From the NCBI RefSeq assembly GCF_905147045.1, contig NC_065918.1, forward strand, positions 15,934,001 to 15,998,000: a stretch of DNA of 64,000 nucleotides, given 5' to 3'. Below the pieces are notes generated by a model, which was not told where the DNA came from, searched no databases, and saw only the letters and a list, made by a program, of their open reading frames with translations. The DNA is from Nymphalis io. Taxonomy: Eukaryota; Arthropoda; Insecta; Lepidoptera; Nymphalidae. Both the position numbers and the translations under genes were made by a program. The first letter of the stretch is position 1. The number at the start of each line of letters is the position of its first letter. Of this stretch, positions 33,658 to 44,354 are shown in pieces.

Positions 33658-34204
33658 CTCTGTAATTTGACCAGCCCTGTGACAAATGTTTGAAGCATTG
33701 CGTTTTAAAGTGTGCCATTTCATGACTCCCGATTGTATTCGGTTATCGTTCTCTCGTTACAAATACGAATCGTAATTGAAAGATTTCCATTATATAAGCC
33801 TTATGTATATATATATAAATTATAATATATATTACTTGTAAAAAACTGTTTTAAATGAAATTTCACAAGAAATGAAAGTTCGCATTTTATAATATCGATG
33901 TCCAAAGTACATACAATACGGTTTTCAGTATCGCGTGTAAGATCTTGTAATTTATTTATTTCAAATAAAATCTTACTATTCGTGGGCGTTTTGTTGTTGG
34001 AGCTGATGAGAATACATCACTACATAAAGTGTCCCTTCAATCGGTCGGACTAACTTAAAAAATACCAAATCGATTATAATATGGTTTCCACTTATGGATA
34101 GAATGAATCGTGATAAAGGTTTCGGTGTATAATTTATTACGTTTACTGGTTGGTGTGCAATAGTATTAAAAACGATATATAGTTTTTTTTTATTTTACAC
34201 ATAT

Positions 34205-34390
34205 GTGTCAGCAGTGATCATCATCTTCATCATCACCCTTCGTCGTCCACTGTTGGACATAGGCCTCTCTAATGGCACGCCACTGAGCTCGATCTTGAGC
34301 TATCAGTCTCCATCTGCTACCAGCCACTCCGCGTATGTCGTCACTCCATCTAGCCGGAGGGCGTCCTACGCTACGTGTTTTAATATGTAT
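34205..34390 (-). mobile_element. RTE-type LINE, 3' end
   Basis: On the minus strand it encodes RSVGRPPARWSDDIRGVAGS, then RWRLIAQDRAQWRAIREAYV and QQWTTKG, the C-terminus of an RTE-like polyprotein. This is followed by GATGATGATGAAGATGATG microsatellite-like repeats typical of the 3' end. It is 5'-truncated to about 180 bp. It carries GAGGCCTATGTCCAACAGTG, the same tail string as in the 14339 copy and family B. Confidence 0.85.
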
Positions 34391-34804
34391 CAGCTCATAT
34401 ACGATCTAAAATATTTTTTTTCTTGCAAGAAGATTCCATTGAGTAATAAATAGTATTTTTATTACAAAAAAATAACAATCAAAATAGCCTCAAAAGTATA
34501 GAATCCCTGTAACAATTCTGACATGTTTCATATTAATGCGATGCTAGAATGCCGATAAATTATGCACTAATTGATTGTGGTTATTGCGGCAAATAATTCA
34601 AAATAAACATACTGATCGTTAACATTAGTGTAAAAGGTCGAACTATTTGAAGCATTTTATATTCAAATAAATATATGAGTAAATGGGTATCATTATATGT
34701 AACATATTTTATACGAAGTAGTATAAAATTATTATTTCCATATATTTAATTCATGAAAGCAAACCAAGATGCTAATTTTTTGTTAGAACACATCAATTTT
34801 AATC
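34391..34804. other. AT-rich intronic DNA
   Basis: Nothing was recognised. Confidence 0.5.
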
Positions 34805-35230
34805 AGAGTATGTGGATACGAACCCGGATAAGTATCACAGATATCATGTGATTAATTTGTATTTCTTGTGATCGGCATTAACCCGCATTGGCACAGCGTA
34901 ATTGAAATTTATCTAAACCTTATTTTTAAAAGTAATACCAGCCTTAGGGAAGCAGTTGGAAATTTACATTTAGGGTTAAAAACATTTATTTCCTAAAAAA
35001 GAACAAAGTCCACTTAAACTTAGGAACTATCATTAAATATGAAGTACTATACCATAACTTATGACTTATAACTTTGGTATCATACTTTATATAATATATT
35101 TAATATAATACTTATAAGTACAACTAAATGCAGTTACTTTAATTTTTATTCATTTAATATTCACTTATTTTATAATTAATAATTACTGTAGCCCAGCAGT
35201 GGGACATTCACAGGCTGTTACGGTTACGAT
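34805..35230 (+). mobile_element. Old family B SINE interrupted by AT-rich insert
   Basis: The left part (34805-34950) keeps CGAACCCGGATAAG, TTAACCCGCATTGGCACAGC and CCAGCCTTAGGG. The 3' end reappears at 35191-35228 as GTAGCCCAGCAGTGGGACAT then TCACAGGCTGTTACGG. Between them are about 240 bases of very AT-rich sequence that do not belong to family B. I could not find terminal repeats on the insert. Confidence 0.6.
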
Positions 35231-35406
35231 TTACTTATTTCTCTCAGCTTTTTATTTGATAACTATTGTACAGTTATTTCTATAGCGTTTAATCTGGAAA
35301 TAAAAAAAAAACATAAAAAAAACAATAATATGGAGTTTAATATATAAAAACATTTTCGTTGATCTATAAAATAAATATATTTCTTTTTATATTATATACA
35401 TATGTA

Positions 35407-35525
35407 GCAACGATATATTCGGCACGCACACACAGGACGGAACAAAATGGTTGCCGGCACGACGTTTGCCGTCGCGTTCTACGAATCGGTTTTACCTCCA
35501 AGGCGTGAAAGTTAATTTTCAATGA
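35407..35525 (+). repeat. Unclassified three-copy repeat (family D), copy 1
   Basis: It shares GCAACGATATATTCGGCACG, ACACACAGGACGGA, ACGTTTGCCGTCGCG and TACCTCCAAGGCGTG with the copies at 42255 and 51080. No coding potential and no clear terminal repeats are seen. Confidence 0.6.
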
Positions 35526-35603
35526 CAAGACCGAAACTTAACTGAAGTAAATGAATCTTTGCTTCTGAATGGTTCATTGCCAAATGTTGCATAAAGAAAC
35601 GTT

Positions 35604-35879
35604 CGGTGGTAGGGTTTCGTTCAATTCAATTCGCCTAAGTCTGTGCTAGTCTGGGTAGATACCTCTCTACATATATTCTACCGGCAAACAGCAGTAGTGA
35701 GGAAGCCAGTATAACTACAGGCACAAGGGGCATAACATCTTCGTTACCAAGGTTGGTGGCGCATTGGCGATGTAACGAGTGCTTAATATTTCTTACATCG
35801 CCAATGTCTATGGGTAGTTGTGACTACTTAACATGTGTGCTCCATTTTCTCGTCCGCCTGCGTACATCATAAAAAAAAC
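35604..35879 (+). mobile_element. Family A retroposon, rearranged head
   Basis: GGTGGTAGGGTTTCGTTCAA is followed by an unrelated short stretch, then CTAGTCTGGGTAGATACC and the normal body (ACAGGCACAAGGGGCATAAC, AAGGTTGGTGGCGCATTGGC). The tail is decayed (CTCGTCCGCCTGCGTACATC). The middle block before GAAGCCAGTATAAC is deleted. Confidence 0.8.
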
Positions 35880-36194
35880 TTAAAGCCTCAAGTCAATTAT
35901 AATAATAAGCTTTAATTCATATTCAAACTAAGATTAATTCGTAAGTTTTTTCACACTGCATATACGATAGGGCTAATTCTATGATCACGATACTATACCA
36001 TATCCTCTAGGATATTGGTAATTAAAATTCATACTAGACTGCTTTTTATAATTTATTTGTTAATTTATCAACATTATCCGGACCAACTATTTTTGTCTTC
36101 TCGTTTATTATAGACAATTTATGTTAAACAGAGGAGGAATGTTTAAACACGTCCCACGAACTTCTTTAAGATATGACTTAGTTATCTAATACCA
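35880..36194. other. AT-rich intronic DNA
   Basis: Nothing was recognised. Confidence 0.5.
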
Positions 36195-36465
36195 GTGTAA
36201 ATGTTCCACAGCTGGGCTCCTCTTCTTTTACAGAGAAGGTTTTATTGGGGCTTATTATACCACGCTGCTTTAATACGGGTTCGTTAATACACGTATACTT
36301 ATGTGGCAGATTTACACCCGAAACATGCAATATACTCGGAGGTTTTCATTCATCGTCGAGCATGAGATGAATTATAAACATAAATTTAGTACAAGAAAAT
36401 TCAGTGGGCCTTGCCTGCGTGAATCGGTTAAGATTACTTGTTCACACCGCTGAGCCATCCCGCCG
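36195..36465 (-). mobile_element. Family B SINE, diverged
   Basis: On the plus strand, AATGTTCCACAGCTGGGCTC, CCACGCTGCTTTAATACGGG and CATGAGATGAATTATAAACA follow the family order. The head at the right has lost the B-box region (CGTGAATCGGTTAAGATTAC). Confidence 0.8.
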
Positions 36466-37980
36466 CATGAAGCTCATAAAATGACTTAGAATTCATTATC
36501 CGTTTTTCTTAATAAAATTCGTAGCTTCAAATCGGTGCCCTTGAATACACAACGAACAGTGACCCACAAACATAGATTCAAATTTTATTAAAACGCGTAC
36601 ATATAATTACGAGTGTCGCAATTCCTGACCCCGTTTGAAAGTGTAGTGTTGATTAAATTTTGCTAACATAAAGTTTTATGTGACCGTACTTTTCTAGCTA
36701 CGTAAGCGATTAAGCGTTTGCGCAGCGAATTGCAAAAATGTATTAAAACGTCATCACGATATGTACAAATAAGTTAAACGATAAGATGTGATTTTAATTA
36801 CGATTAGTTAAATTAAAATTATTGTTTTTTTGTAATTTGTACATAATATAATATCTTTATATGGCCAATATTACGCTTTACGTTGTTATAAATATATGAT
36901 ATATGCTACGGAATATAACTTTTTAAAATTGCTATACCACACGCTTTAAGCATTCCATAGACTAGTTTGACTTCGCATAGTAATACCCGGGGTGACACCT
37001 ATATAAACATAAAAGTATTTATTATATAAAGAATAGAAATAAAGTTCTATCCCCTTTTTTCAAGGCCACGCGAACAAAGTTGGAAGCTCGTTTGCTTATT
37101 AATAAATTTTAGAAAAAAATGTCACAATTAAACAGAATATCCCTCGAAAGCATTGTTAGCTGATCCATGCACGTGAAGGGGATATTGCATGTTTGTGCAT
37201 TTGTTCATTACGTTCGCTGTTCGTGGGTGGCCCTCTGGTACATTTTTACATACGTATAACTCCTGTACTCTCGGGTCTTCGCCCGGCGTTCAAACGATAT
37301 TCGACCTTAAAGGGTTGAGTGTAAGGTCAATAGGGCGTGAAATCTCCTTATCGGTGGCATTGGTGCCAATGCTAATTCGGTCTCAAGTGCGTAACAATGG
37401 ACCTATTTCACGAGCGGGTGACTTTGTTGCGTTTTTTTTTAATTGTTAAACTTACGAACATGGTACATAGATATTTTCTAGTACGTTACAAGTTTGCATT
37501 TTTAAAAAAGCATCATAATTTTTTATTATTAATTTTAAAGCTGATTTATCTTAATATAATAAACTTATATTCTTATTAATTATAAGAATTAAATTGTGAA
37601 ACGAATACCGTGCTAGATTGTCACATTTAAAAAAACGTTTTAATCGTCCTTCCTTTTAGTTTTCTAAAGAATGGCTACTATCGTCAAGTAACCATTTATT
37701 TTGCTTACGGATAGTAGCATTTTCTATGAGATCTAATTCAGAAGTGCTACTGGCATGCTACTTACTCTTTAGAAGGCTACGAATAAAGGATAGAAATATA
37801 AAAAATAATAGTGTTTCAACAAAACATGTAAGCAATTCGACCATTCTACGATCCGTAAGCAATTTTTAAATGTAGTAATTATCGTAAAAATTAAAGGCAG
37901 CTTGATAGATAATAATAAAAAACGTTAATTCGATATTTACACAACATTGATTAAATCAAAAACTTAATGTCAAATAGAAC
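36466..37980. other. Intronic DNA with one GC-richer island
   Basis: Most is AT-rich with nothing recognised. The part at 37190-37440 is GC-richer (GTGGGTGGCCCTCTGGTAC, TCGGGTCTTCGCCCGGCGTT, CAATAGGGCGTGAAATCTCC) and lies in an 86-codon open frame. I recognise neither a domain nor a repeat family. Confidence 0.35.
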
Positions 37981-38219
37981 ACTGGTTAGGGCTTTGTGCA
38001 AGCCTGTTTGGTTACCACCCACTCTTCAGATATTAAACCGCCAAGCAGCAATATTAATATTGCTGTGTTCCGGTTTGAAGGGTGAGTAAATCTGTGTAAC
38101 TTCAGGCTCAAGGTACGAAACATCTATTTCCCAAGGTTGCTGGAACATTGACCTTTGGCCTTGGCCATCGGGTATCCCATCGGCTAGTTCGCCTACCTAG
38201 TACAGAAAAAGAAAATAAA
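37981..38219 (+). mobile_element. Family A retroposon, diverged
   Basis: TAGGGCTTTGTGCAAGCCTG, ACCGCCAAGCAGCAATATTA and TGTGTTCCGGTTTGAAGGGT are clear. The distal half has lost the TTACAATGCCAATG block and ends GTTCGCCTACCTAGTACAGA plus A-rich. Confidence 0.75.
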
Positions 38220-38334
38220 ACACCCATCATCTAAGTCTGATAAGTATTATTTTGATGAGGTCTATTTTTGGTCACTATCGTGTCATTCTAACACTTAGTT
38301 ATTCTTTTCTTTTTTATCGTCGTGTTGTCGTATC

Positions 38335-38519
38335 GTAACAGCCTGCGAATGTCCCATGATGGGCTAAGGCCTCTTCTTCCTTCACGAGGAGAAGGTTTGG
38401 AGCTTATTCCACCACGCTGCTCCAATGCGGGTTGGTGGAATACACATGTGACAGAATTTCAGTGAAATTAGACACATGCAGGATTCCTCTCGATGTTTTC
38501 TTTCGTAAAGCAGGATGAT
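38335..38519 (-). mobile_element. Family B SINE, head-truncated
   Basis: Plus-strand reading runs from CGTAACAGCCTGCGAATGTC to GATGTTTTCTTTCGTAAAGC. The tRNA-like head is missing, as expected for a 5'-truncated retroposon. The body is well conserved. Confidence 0.85.
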
Positions 38520-38642
38520 TGTTTGTCTTTGTTTCTTTTTTTGTTTTAACTAAACCTTTATATTTATTTAACTTAGTATTGACTGATTTTTTTGTGTTAT
38601 ATTGTCATTACGTAATGTAATATAATTAAAAGTGCTTTTATC

Positions 38643-39290
38643 TTATTGTTAAATATTTAATGTGTTTGTAGATTGTTAGTGTTTCGATCGCGTCATAATT
38701 CAAAATTGCTAAATACCAATTTTCAGAGTTCCAAAGGAATGTTCATACATACTTTTATCTTGGTTGCACGAGTTAGGGTAAAACCTACGACATTAAATAT
38801 AGAACAATTATTAAAAATATTGTGTTATAGAAGGGATGTGAGCCAGTTCTTTTGGGCAGGTATACTTTTATTCCATTTCGGGAATAGTGGTACTATAATA
38901 CGTTTCTCCGTGAAAAAGAATTTTTTTATTTCCTATACTTTGGTAGACTGACAACCTGATGAAAAGAAATTTATTGTTAAATATTTAATGTGTTTGTAAA
39001 TTGTTAGTGTTTCGATCGCGTCATAATTCAAAATTGCTAAATACCAATTTTCAAAGTTCCAAAGGAATGTTCATACATACTTTTATCTTGGTTGCACGAG
39101 TTAGGGTCAAACCTACGACATTCAATATAGAACAATTATTAAAAATATTGTGTTATAGAAGGGATGTGAGCCAGTTCTTTTGGGCAGGTATACTTTTGTT
39201 CCATTTCGGGAATAGTGGTACTATAATACGTTTCTCCGTGAAAAAGAATTTATTTCCTATACTTTGGTAGACTGACAACCTGATGGAAAG
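38643..39290. repeat. Recent 328-bp tandem duplication
   Basis: The unit beginning TTATTGTTAAATATTTAATG recurs with a 328-base offset (38643 and 38971). About seven substitutions and one 4-base deletion separate the copies, roughly 2 percent divergence. The right end of each unit contains a few bases of family A tail (ACAACCTGATG), so the breakpoint is inside the family A copy that follows. Each unit carries a similar open frame (92 and 89 codons, non-ATG start), but without a recognised domain and without evidence of coding constraint. Confidence 0.92.
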
Positions 39291-39505
39291 TAGTCACCAT
39301 CTATAAACATTGGGGCTGTAAAAAATATTAATCATCCCTTACATCACAAATGCGCCTCACAACTTGGGAACTAAGATATTATGTACATTGTGCATGTTGT
39401 TACACTGACTCATTTAACCTTCGAGCTGGAACACATCAATACTGAATATTACAGTTTGGCGATAGGATATGTGATGAGGGGGTGGTACCTACTCAAATAG
39501 ACTTG
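39275..39505 (-). mobile_element. Family A retroposon
   Basis: Minus-orientation copy: CAACCTGATGGAAAGTAGTC, CTTGGGAACTAAGATATTAT and GTTACACTGACTCATTTAAC, then GTGATGAGGGGGTGGTACCT. Its 3' tip was captured by the tandem duplication to its left. Confidence 0.75.
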
Positions 39506-39669
39506 CATGCAGTCCTACTATTAAGCTGTTCAGTCAACATAATGGTTTACGCCTGCCATTCACAACGAAGAATAGTCAACTACTCAGGAAATAAAAGTGT
39601 AAGTGTGTGCACCTATCTCTTCCACTCTCAATTCAATCACTTTCATAATGCAGTACGATGGCTCTCTGA

Positions 39670-40071
39670 TCTTACCAGAAAAAGTTAGGCTCAAGACCAA
39701 CATACCATAGTGTTTTGAAGATGCTAAAGAAGGTTAATTGAGATTTGCAAAAAAATGAGTTTTACAGCTATCTCTTCAAATGTCATAGAGTTATTGCAAA
39801 AACATTTCATTCAATTGGTAAAATAGTTGGTGAACCCTAAAGCAATGTGAGCCAACAACGACTTTATGAAGAAAATGATTTGATTATTACTTCAAAAGCT
39901 TTATTTGGAATAATTGCAAGCACTTAAATTAAACTGTCCGCAATCACAGTCTGTGATTTGAGAGGACTAATTAACGGGCCATATGATATAGCCCAATCCC
40001 TAATAACAGCTAAGTCACTATTAATCGGCTCAACTACATCACTTGAATTAGAAAATGATGCAATAGTGTAA
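39670..40071 (+). pseudogene. Decayed coding tract, protein unknown
   Basis: A single plus-strand frame of 133 codons has only three internal stops (39739, 39838, 39925) before the final TAA at 40069. Several segments look protein-like: FYSYLFKCHRVIAKTFHSIG (before stop 2), RLYEENDLIITSKALFGIIA (before stop 3) and, after stop 3, CDLRGLINGPYDIAQSLITA. For AT-rich non-coding DNA many more stops would be expected. No ATG-headed intact frame exists, so it is not a working gene. It may be a retrocopy, an old exon or a transposon ORF. I do not recognise the protein. Confidence 0.4.
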
Positions 40072-40339
40072 ATCTAAGCATACAGTTGAGAATATGTTAT
40101 AACGGGAGCAGATTTGCTTAAAAAGAGGCAACACCAATCGACCTTGTGGTGTACGGGATCATACAATTTAGAAAAACTTTAGTCAAATTTTATTTTTGTT
40201 TTTTTTCGTATATTTTTCCTAATGAATTGCATCTGAACCTTAAAAAGTGCTATATTGATGTGGATGTAGGTTAAAGCTATGGAAAAGTTACATAAATGCT
40301 ATTTCAAAAATAAATAAATTACATAATACGAAACTTATA

Positions 40340-40499
40340 ATAAAATCCGTTTTCACCCTCGGCGTCGCCAGCGTGTGTGGGGTAGGTGTTAGGTAAACGA
40401 TGTTCTTTTCACCTGTCATCACGTACGGAAAATATTACAATGATTTACTAGTTAATAAAAAGCTTACACTCGCATTTATATATATTAGTAAGGATAACA
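40340..40499. repeat. Family E repeat fragment
   Basis: A GC-richer patch (TTTTCACCCTCGGCGTCGCC) is followed by AAAAGCTTACACTCGCATTT and ATATTAGTAAGGAT. This agrees with the ends of the repeats at 1-200 and 795-957. Confidence 0.5.
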
Positions 40500-40722
40500 A
40501 TGGAAGTTAACCAAAGATCGCGTGTATATAATGCGATAAAACACATAATAAAATTTAAGAATATAACTTACATTGGCCTACATTGAATACTCTTCCAACA
40601 AAACAAAGATGTTATAATGTGTCTGTAAACACCGATCTCTCAATTTACTAACCATTCAAATTAATTAATAATACAAAAATGTTTGAATAACATATATGTG
40701 TACCATCAGTTACTACTAGTCT

Positions 40723-41029
40723 ACTGGTGGTAGCGCTTTGTTCACAGCTGGTAGGGCTTTGTGCAAACTCCTCTGGGTAGGTACCACCCACTCGTCAGAT
40801 ATTCTACCGCAAAACAGCAGTACTTGGCATTGTTGTGTTCCGGTTTAAAGGGTGAGTGAGCCAGTGTAATTACAGGCACAGGGGACATAATATCTTGGTT
40901 CCCAAGGTTGGTGGCACGTTAGCGATGTAAGGAATGGTTAACATTTCTTACATTGTCAATATCTGTGGCGTTGGTGACCACTTACCATCAGGTGGCCCAT
41001 TTGCTCGTCCACTTACCATTAGTATAAAA
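40723..41029 (+). mobile_element. Family A retroposon with duplicated head
   Basis: The head occurs twice in a row: GGTGGTAGCGCTTTGTTCAC, then GCTGGTAGGGCTTTGTGC. A near-complete body and tail follow (ACCATCAGGTGGCCCATTTG, CTCGTCCACTTACC). Confidence 0.88.
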
Positions 41030-41107
41030 AGAAACTGATACTTACTCAGGAACAAGTTTAAGAAACAAATCTGTCGATATTATATTAAACTTTTGTTATT
41101 ATAATTT

Positions 41108-41312
41108 AACAGCCTGTAAATTTTCCATTTCTGAGCTCAGTACTTAACAGTAATGTTTAGAGTATATTCCACGCTGCTCCAATGGGGGTTGGTGGTGGCT
41201 TCTTATTTTCCTTTACGAGCACGAGAGTACTAGAATACTCAGTGGTGCCCGAGTTTGAACCCGTAATCTTCGTTTATGATTAATATTCTAACCACTGCGC
41301 CAACCCGGTTGT
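41108..41312 (-). mobile_element. Family B SINE, shortened
   Basis: AACAGCCTGTAAATTTTCCA, CCACGCTGCTCCAATGGGGG, CAGTGGTGCCCGAGTTTGAA and TCTAACCACTGCGCCAACC on the plus strand mark tail, middle and head. About 80 bases of the middle are deleted. Confidence 0.8.
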
Positions 41313-41498
41313 AATCGGCCTGTTTAGTTTAATTAATGGTTACAAAAACAATATATCCTAATTAGGAGATATCCCTAATTAAGACCTGATGTAACTAATA
41401 CGATTATTTTGGCAGCTTAACCTCATACAATATCATTAATATAATATGTATTTATTAATTATTATATTACAGAAAATATTTTCGCTTCATTCACCCCG

Positions 41499-41825
41499 TC
41501 TGGGTAGGTAGGTATATTTTTTTTTATTGAATAGGTAGGTAGAAAATGGCCACCTGATGGTAAGTGATCACCAACGCCCATACATTTACATTACATTAGA
41601 ATTGTAAGAAATTTTAACCATCAATTACATCGCCAATGCACCACTAACCTTGAGAACTAAGATGTTATGTCCCTTGTGCTTGTAATTGGGTATCAGAAAC
41701 TCATCAGATATTCTGTATAATTCTACCGCAAAACTTAGTAATAAAAATACTTAGTATTGTTGCGTTCCAGTTTGAACGGTGAGTGAGCCAGTGCAGCTCC
41801 AGGCGCCGGTGTTTAATTAGGATCA
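41499..41825. mobile_element. Family A retroposons in inverted arrangement
   Basis: A short head scrap (CCCGTCTGGGTAGGTAGG, plus) is followed by the distal half of family A in minus orientation (41540-41693: GCCACCTGATGGTAAGTGAT to CCCTTGTGCTTGTAATTGG). It then switches without a gap to the proximal half in plus orientation (41700-41815: CTCATCAGATATTCTG to GGTGAGTGAGCCAGTG). Confidence 0.8.
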
Positions 41826-42254
41826 AACTTGCCTCTAACTACCACAAAACTCCTTTGAGTTGACGCTTAATAATCGATATAATAATCGGTCATAAGTATA
41901 AATTATTTATTATTATTATAAAAAAAAATTAAATCAAGTTTAATGAAAAACTTAATCGGATGTTATTATGATTCTAGCAAGAATACGTGTCCGTTGAAAT
42001 TAGTTAATTTAATTAGTTTTGTGTCATCTAAACAATATAAAAAATTTGATATTTTTTAACAAACACATACATAGTTATAAAAAAATCATAGCGAACACGG
42101 GCCGCCCGGCAGATGTGAAACATATAAATCGATTGCTATTGCTATTAAACGAATTTATAATAGAACTAGACTAAAAAGTTCAGTGTTGTTAATAAAAAAT
42201 TTTGCTAAGCAAACATATATATTATGTTTTTAAAATATATATTATATTTTTGCT
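41826..42254. other. AT-rich intronic DNA
   Basis: Nothing was recognised. Confidence 0.5.
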
Positions 42255-42440
42255 TCCTGTGGAGTACACGTAGAGCAACGGCGAGAATTATGAGAAGTGT
42301 ATAAAATACGCGTCACGCACACACGACGAAGCAGTCAGCAGTGGTGGAGAGGAGCGGGCATGACGACATAAAAGAGCGTGATGTCGTTTGCCGTCACGTC
42401 ATACGAGTCATCTTATCTCCAATTGGCATCAATAGATGTC
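42255..42440 (+). repeat. Unclassified three-copy repeat (family D), copy 2
   Basis: It contains GCAACGGCGAGAATTATGAG, GTCACGCACACACGACGAAG, GTGGAGAGGAGCGGGCATGA and GTCGTTTGCCGTCACGTCAT. The last two are shared with the copies at 35407 and 51080. Confidence 0.6.
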
Positions 42441-43004
42441 AGAAACTTGGAAGTATATGTACTCCTTCTATTAACATACAAACGTCCTATTGAATTTTTT
42501 TTTTTTAAATATATATTGATATTGATACAGGTTATTATCATCACAACATAATAAATTTATTTAAAAAATATTTTTTTCTATTCTGCTAGCGAATTAAACT
42601 TTCTTAAAATTTTTGCATGCTGTGCTTGTATCTAGTACGATAGCCTTAATTTTTGGTGGAACATACATCACCGTAAGGATAAAATTTATTGTATTGAGGT
42701 ATGTACCAACTTATTTACTATATCACGTTTTGCGAAAGAAATCAGTATTTTGGACAAAATGGAACATTTTATAGTTTTAAAACGAGAAATAACAGATAAC
42801 ACAAAAAAAACAAAAATCTTTGAATGATTCAATAATAATCAATTATTTGTAAACATCTAAACTGTGAATTATAAAATCAATTTAGAAATTATACTAGGCA
42901 TTTAATAAGATAATAGTAAGGCCGTAAATAAAAACTCGATTTAAAAAATTTATGATATAGTGAACGTGTCACTACTTACATAAATAAAAAAAAATCCTTT
43001 AAGA
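42441..43004. other. AT-rich intronic DNA
   Basis: Nothing was recognised. Confidence 0.5.
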
Positions 43005-43078
43005 AAAGAGCGTTCTCATTCCTTAAAGGCCGGCAACACACCTGCACCCCTTCGGCTGTTGCAGATGTCTATGGGTGG

Positions 43079-43105
<27 letters not shown>
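43005..43105 (+). repeat. CR1-like LINE tail ending in (TA)n
   Basis: GAGCGTTCTCATTCCTTAAA, GGCCGGCAACACACCTGCAC and TTGCAGATGTCTATGGGTGG match the fragment at 25915. Where the CACTTACCATCAGGTGAGCC block should follow, a TA run of about 26 bases takes over. Confidence 0.6.
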
Positions 43106-43109
<4 letters not shown>

Positions 43110-43989
43110 GTGCTAAAAAAAAACAAATAGTTATATCACCGCTGTCAATGATCTATGAAAAATTTAAGTGTGAACAAATAATATGCTGTTATAGAAATTA
43201 TGTATTCATATTTGCTTCAAAATGTTTCCCATAAAAAAATAATTTATAGAAGTTCTGAAAAAGTTTTATGATTTTTTTTTGAAAAAGTTAATCATTTTAA
43301 TGAATATTTTTTTAAATCTTGTAATTAATTATTCATATGGGTTCCTTTTTATAATTTCATTTAATGTGTATATTAATTTAAATAAATCTATCAATAATAT
43401 TCATATAACCAATGTCGTCTAATTTATTCCAACCATCCAGCACAAATACATCGTCGACTTTATTCAAGCGGTCATTAAAGTGATAACAAGCAAAGCGCCA
43501 GTGGTTTCATAGCATCCATAGCATTAGTAAATGTGGAACAAACAATAAAAAAATATATTTTTATGATAGAGACACCAATATTAGTGTTTCTATGATACAC
43601 TAATGTTACAAGCTTAGAGCGATTATATCTCTATTAGGAAGAATTCATAAAAAAACGTATTACGTTCACGGACATTTTAATAGAACGCATCAATACGGTA
43701 ATATGAATTTGTTTTTATTAAAATCTCGAATTCTCGCTATAAGATTGTGGGCTCAGGCGCCCATTAATTACAGATCTATTTTTGTTTAATCCTATCCCGC
43801 AGTCTCTGCTGTCTCCTCGTCACTATGTACACGCTGTGGATATTTTTTGTACTGAAATATTTATTTATAACACTTTTTATATTAATTGTACAGAACTAAA
43901 TCTTGATGCTTATTTAGAGCATCGCGTACAGTTGAGTTAAAATTAATTATTTTGTTCAGTGGTATTATACTATATTATAGTTCACAGGA
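43106..43989. other. AT-rich intronic DNA
   Basis: Nothing was recognised. Confidence 0.5.
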
Positions 43990-44062
43990 GTAGACTATAG
44001 TGTATTATGCGCAGTGAGCTAGACTCTGTTGAGAATGGCCGCCGTGACAGAAGATCGGTCAC
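43990..44062 (+). mobile_element. Family C SINE, 3' fragment
   Basis: GTATTATGCGCAGTGAGCTA, GAATGGCCGCCGTGACAGAA and GATCGGTCACAATAAT match the last 70 bases of family C. Confidence 0.65.
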
Positions 44063-44354
44063 AATAATACAATTAAACCAGTCATATTTAAATTAAAGCT
44101 GAGTTGTCATGTTGCCGATTTTGTTTTGGCTTGGACGGCGGATATTTGGACTAACTGACTGCAAGGTCTCACCTTCGCCCATAGTTACACTGGTCGTGCG
44201 TCTCCAGTTGATTCAAAGGCACGACTTAGATAACTCGGTTAGCCACGCTTTGTATCTGTATGTTTGGTCATGAGATGGTTCATAGTGAGAAACTCGGCTT
44301 GCTAACAGATCGAAGGATATAGCAAATTAGATACCATTCGTGGTGGAGTAGAGT
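44063..44354. other. Moderate-GC unassigned stretch
   Basis: Composition is richer in GC than most of the intron (for example GGCTTGGACGGCGGATATTT and GGTCGTGCGTCTCCAGTTG), but no open frame, repeat or RNA is recognised. Confidence 0.35.

Larger units (their letters stand above)
31633..34204. other. AT-rich intronic DNA
   Basis: This contains the shortened family C copy (32762), the perfect palindrome (33483) and a short signal-peptide-like frame (33601), each described separately. Nothing else was recognised. Confidence 0.45.

Noticed and set aside
38643..39290. CRISPR-like or satellite array
   Set aside because: There are only two long units without spacers, so this is a simple tandem duplication. 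No CRISPR array is present anywhere in the window.
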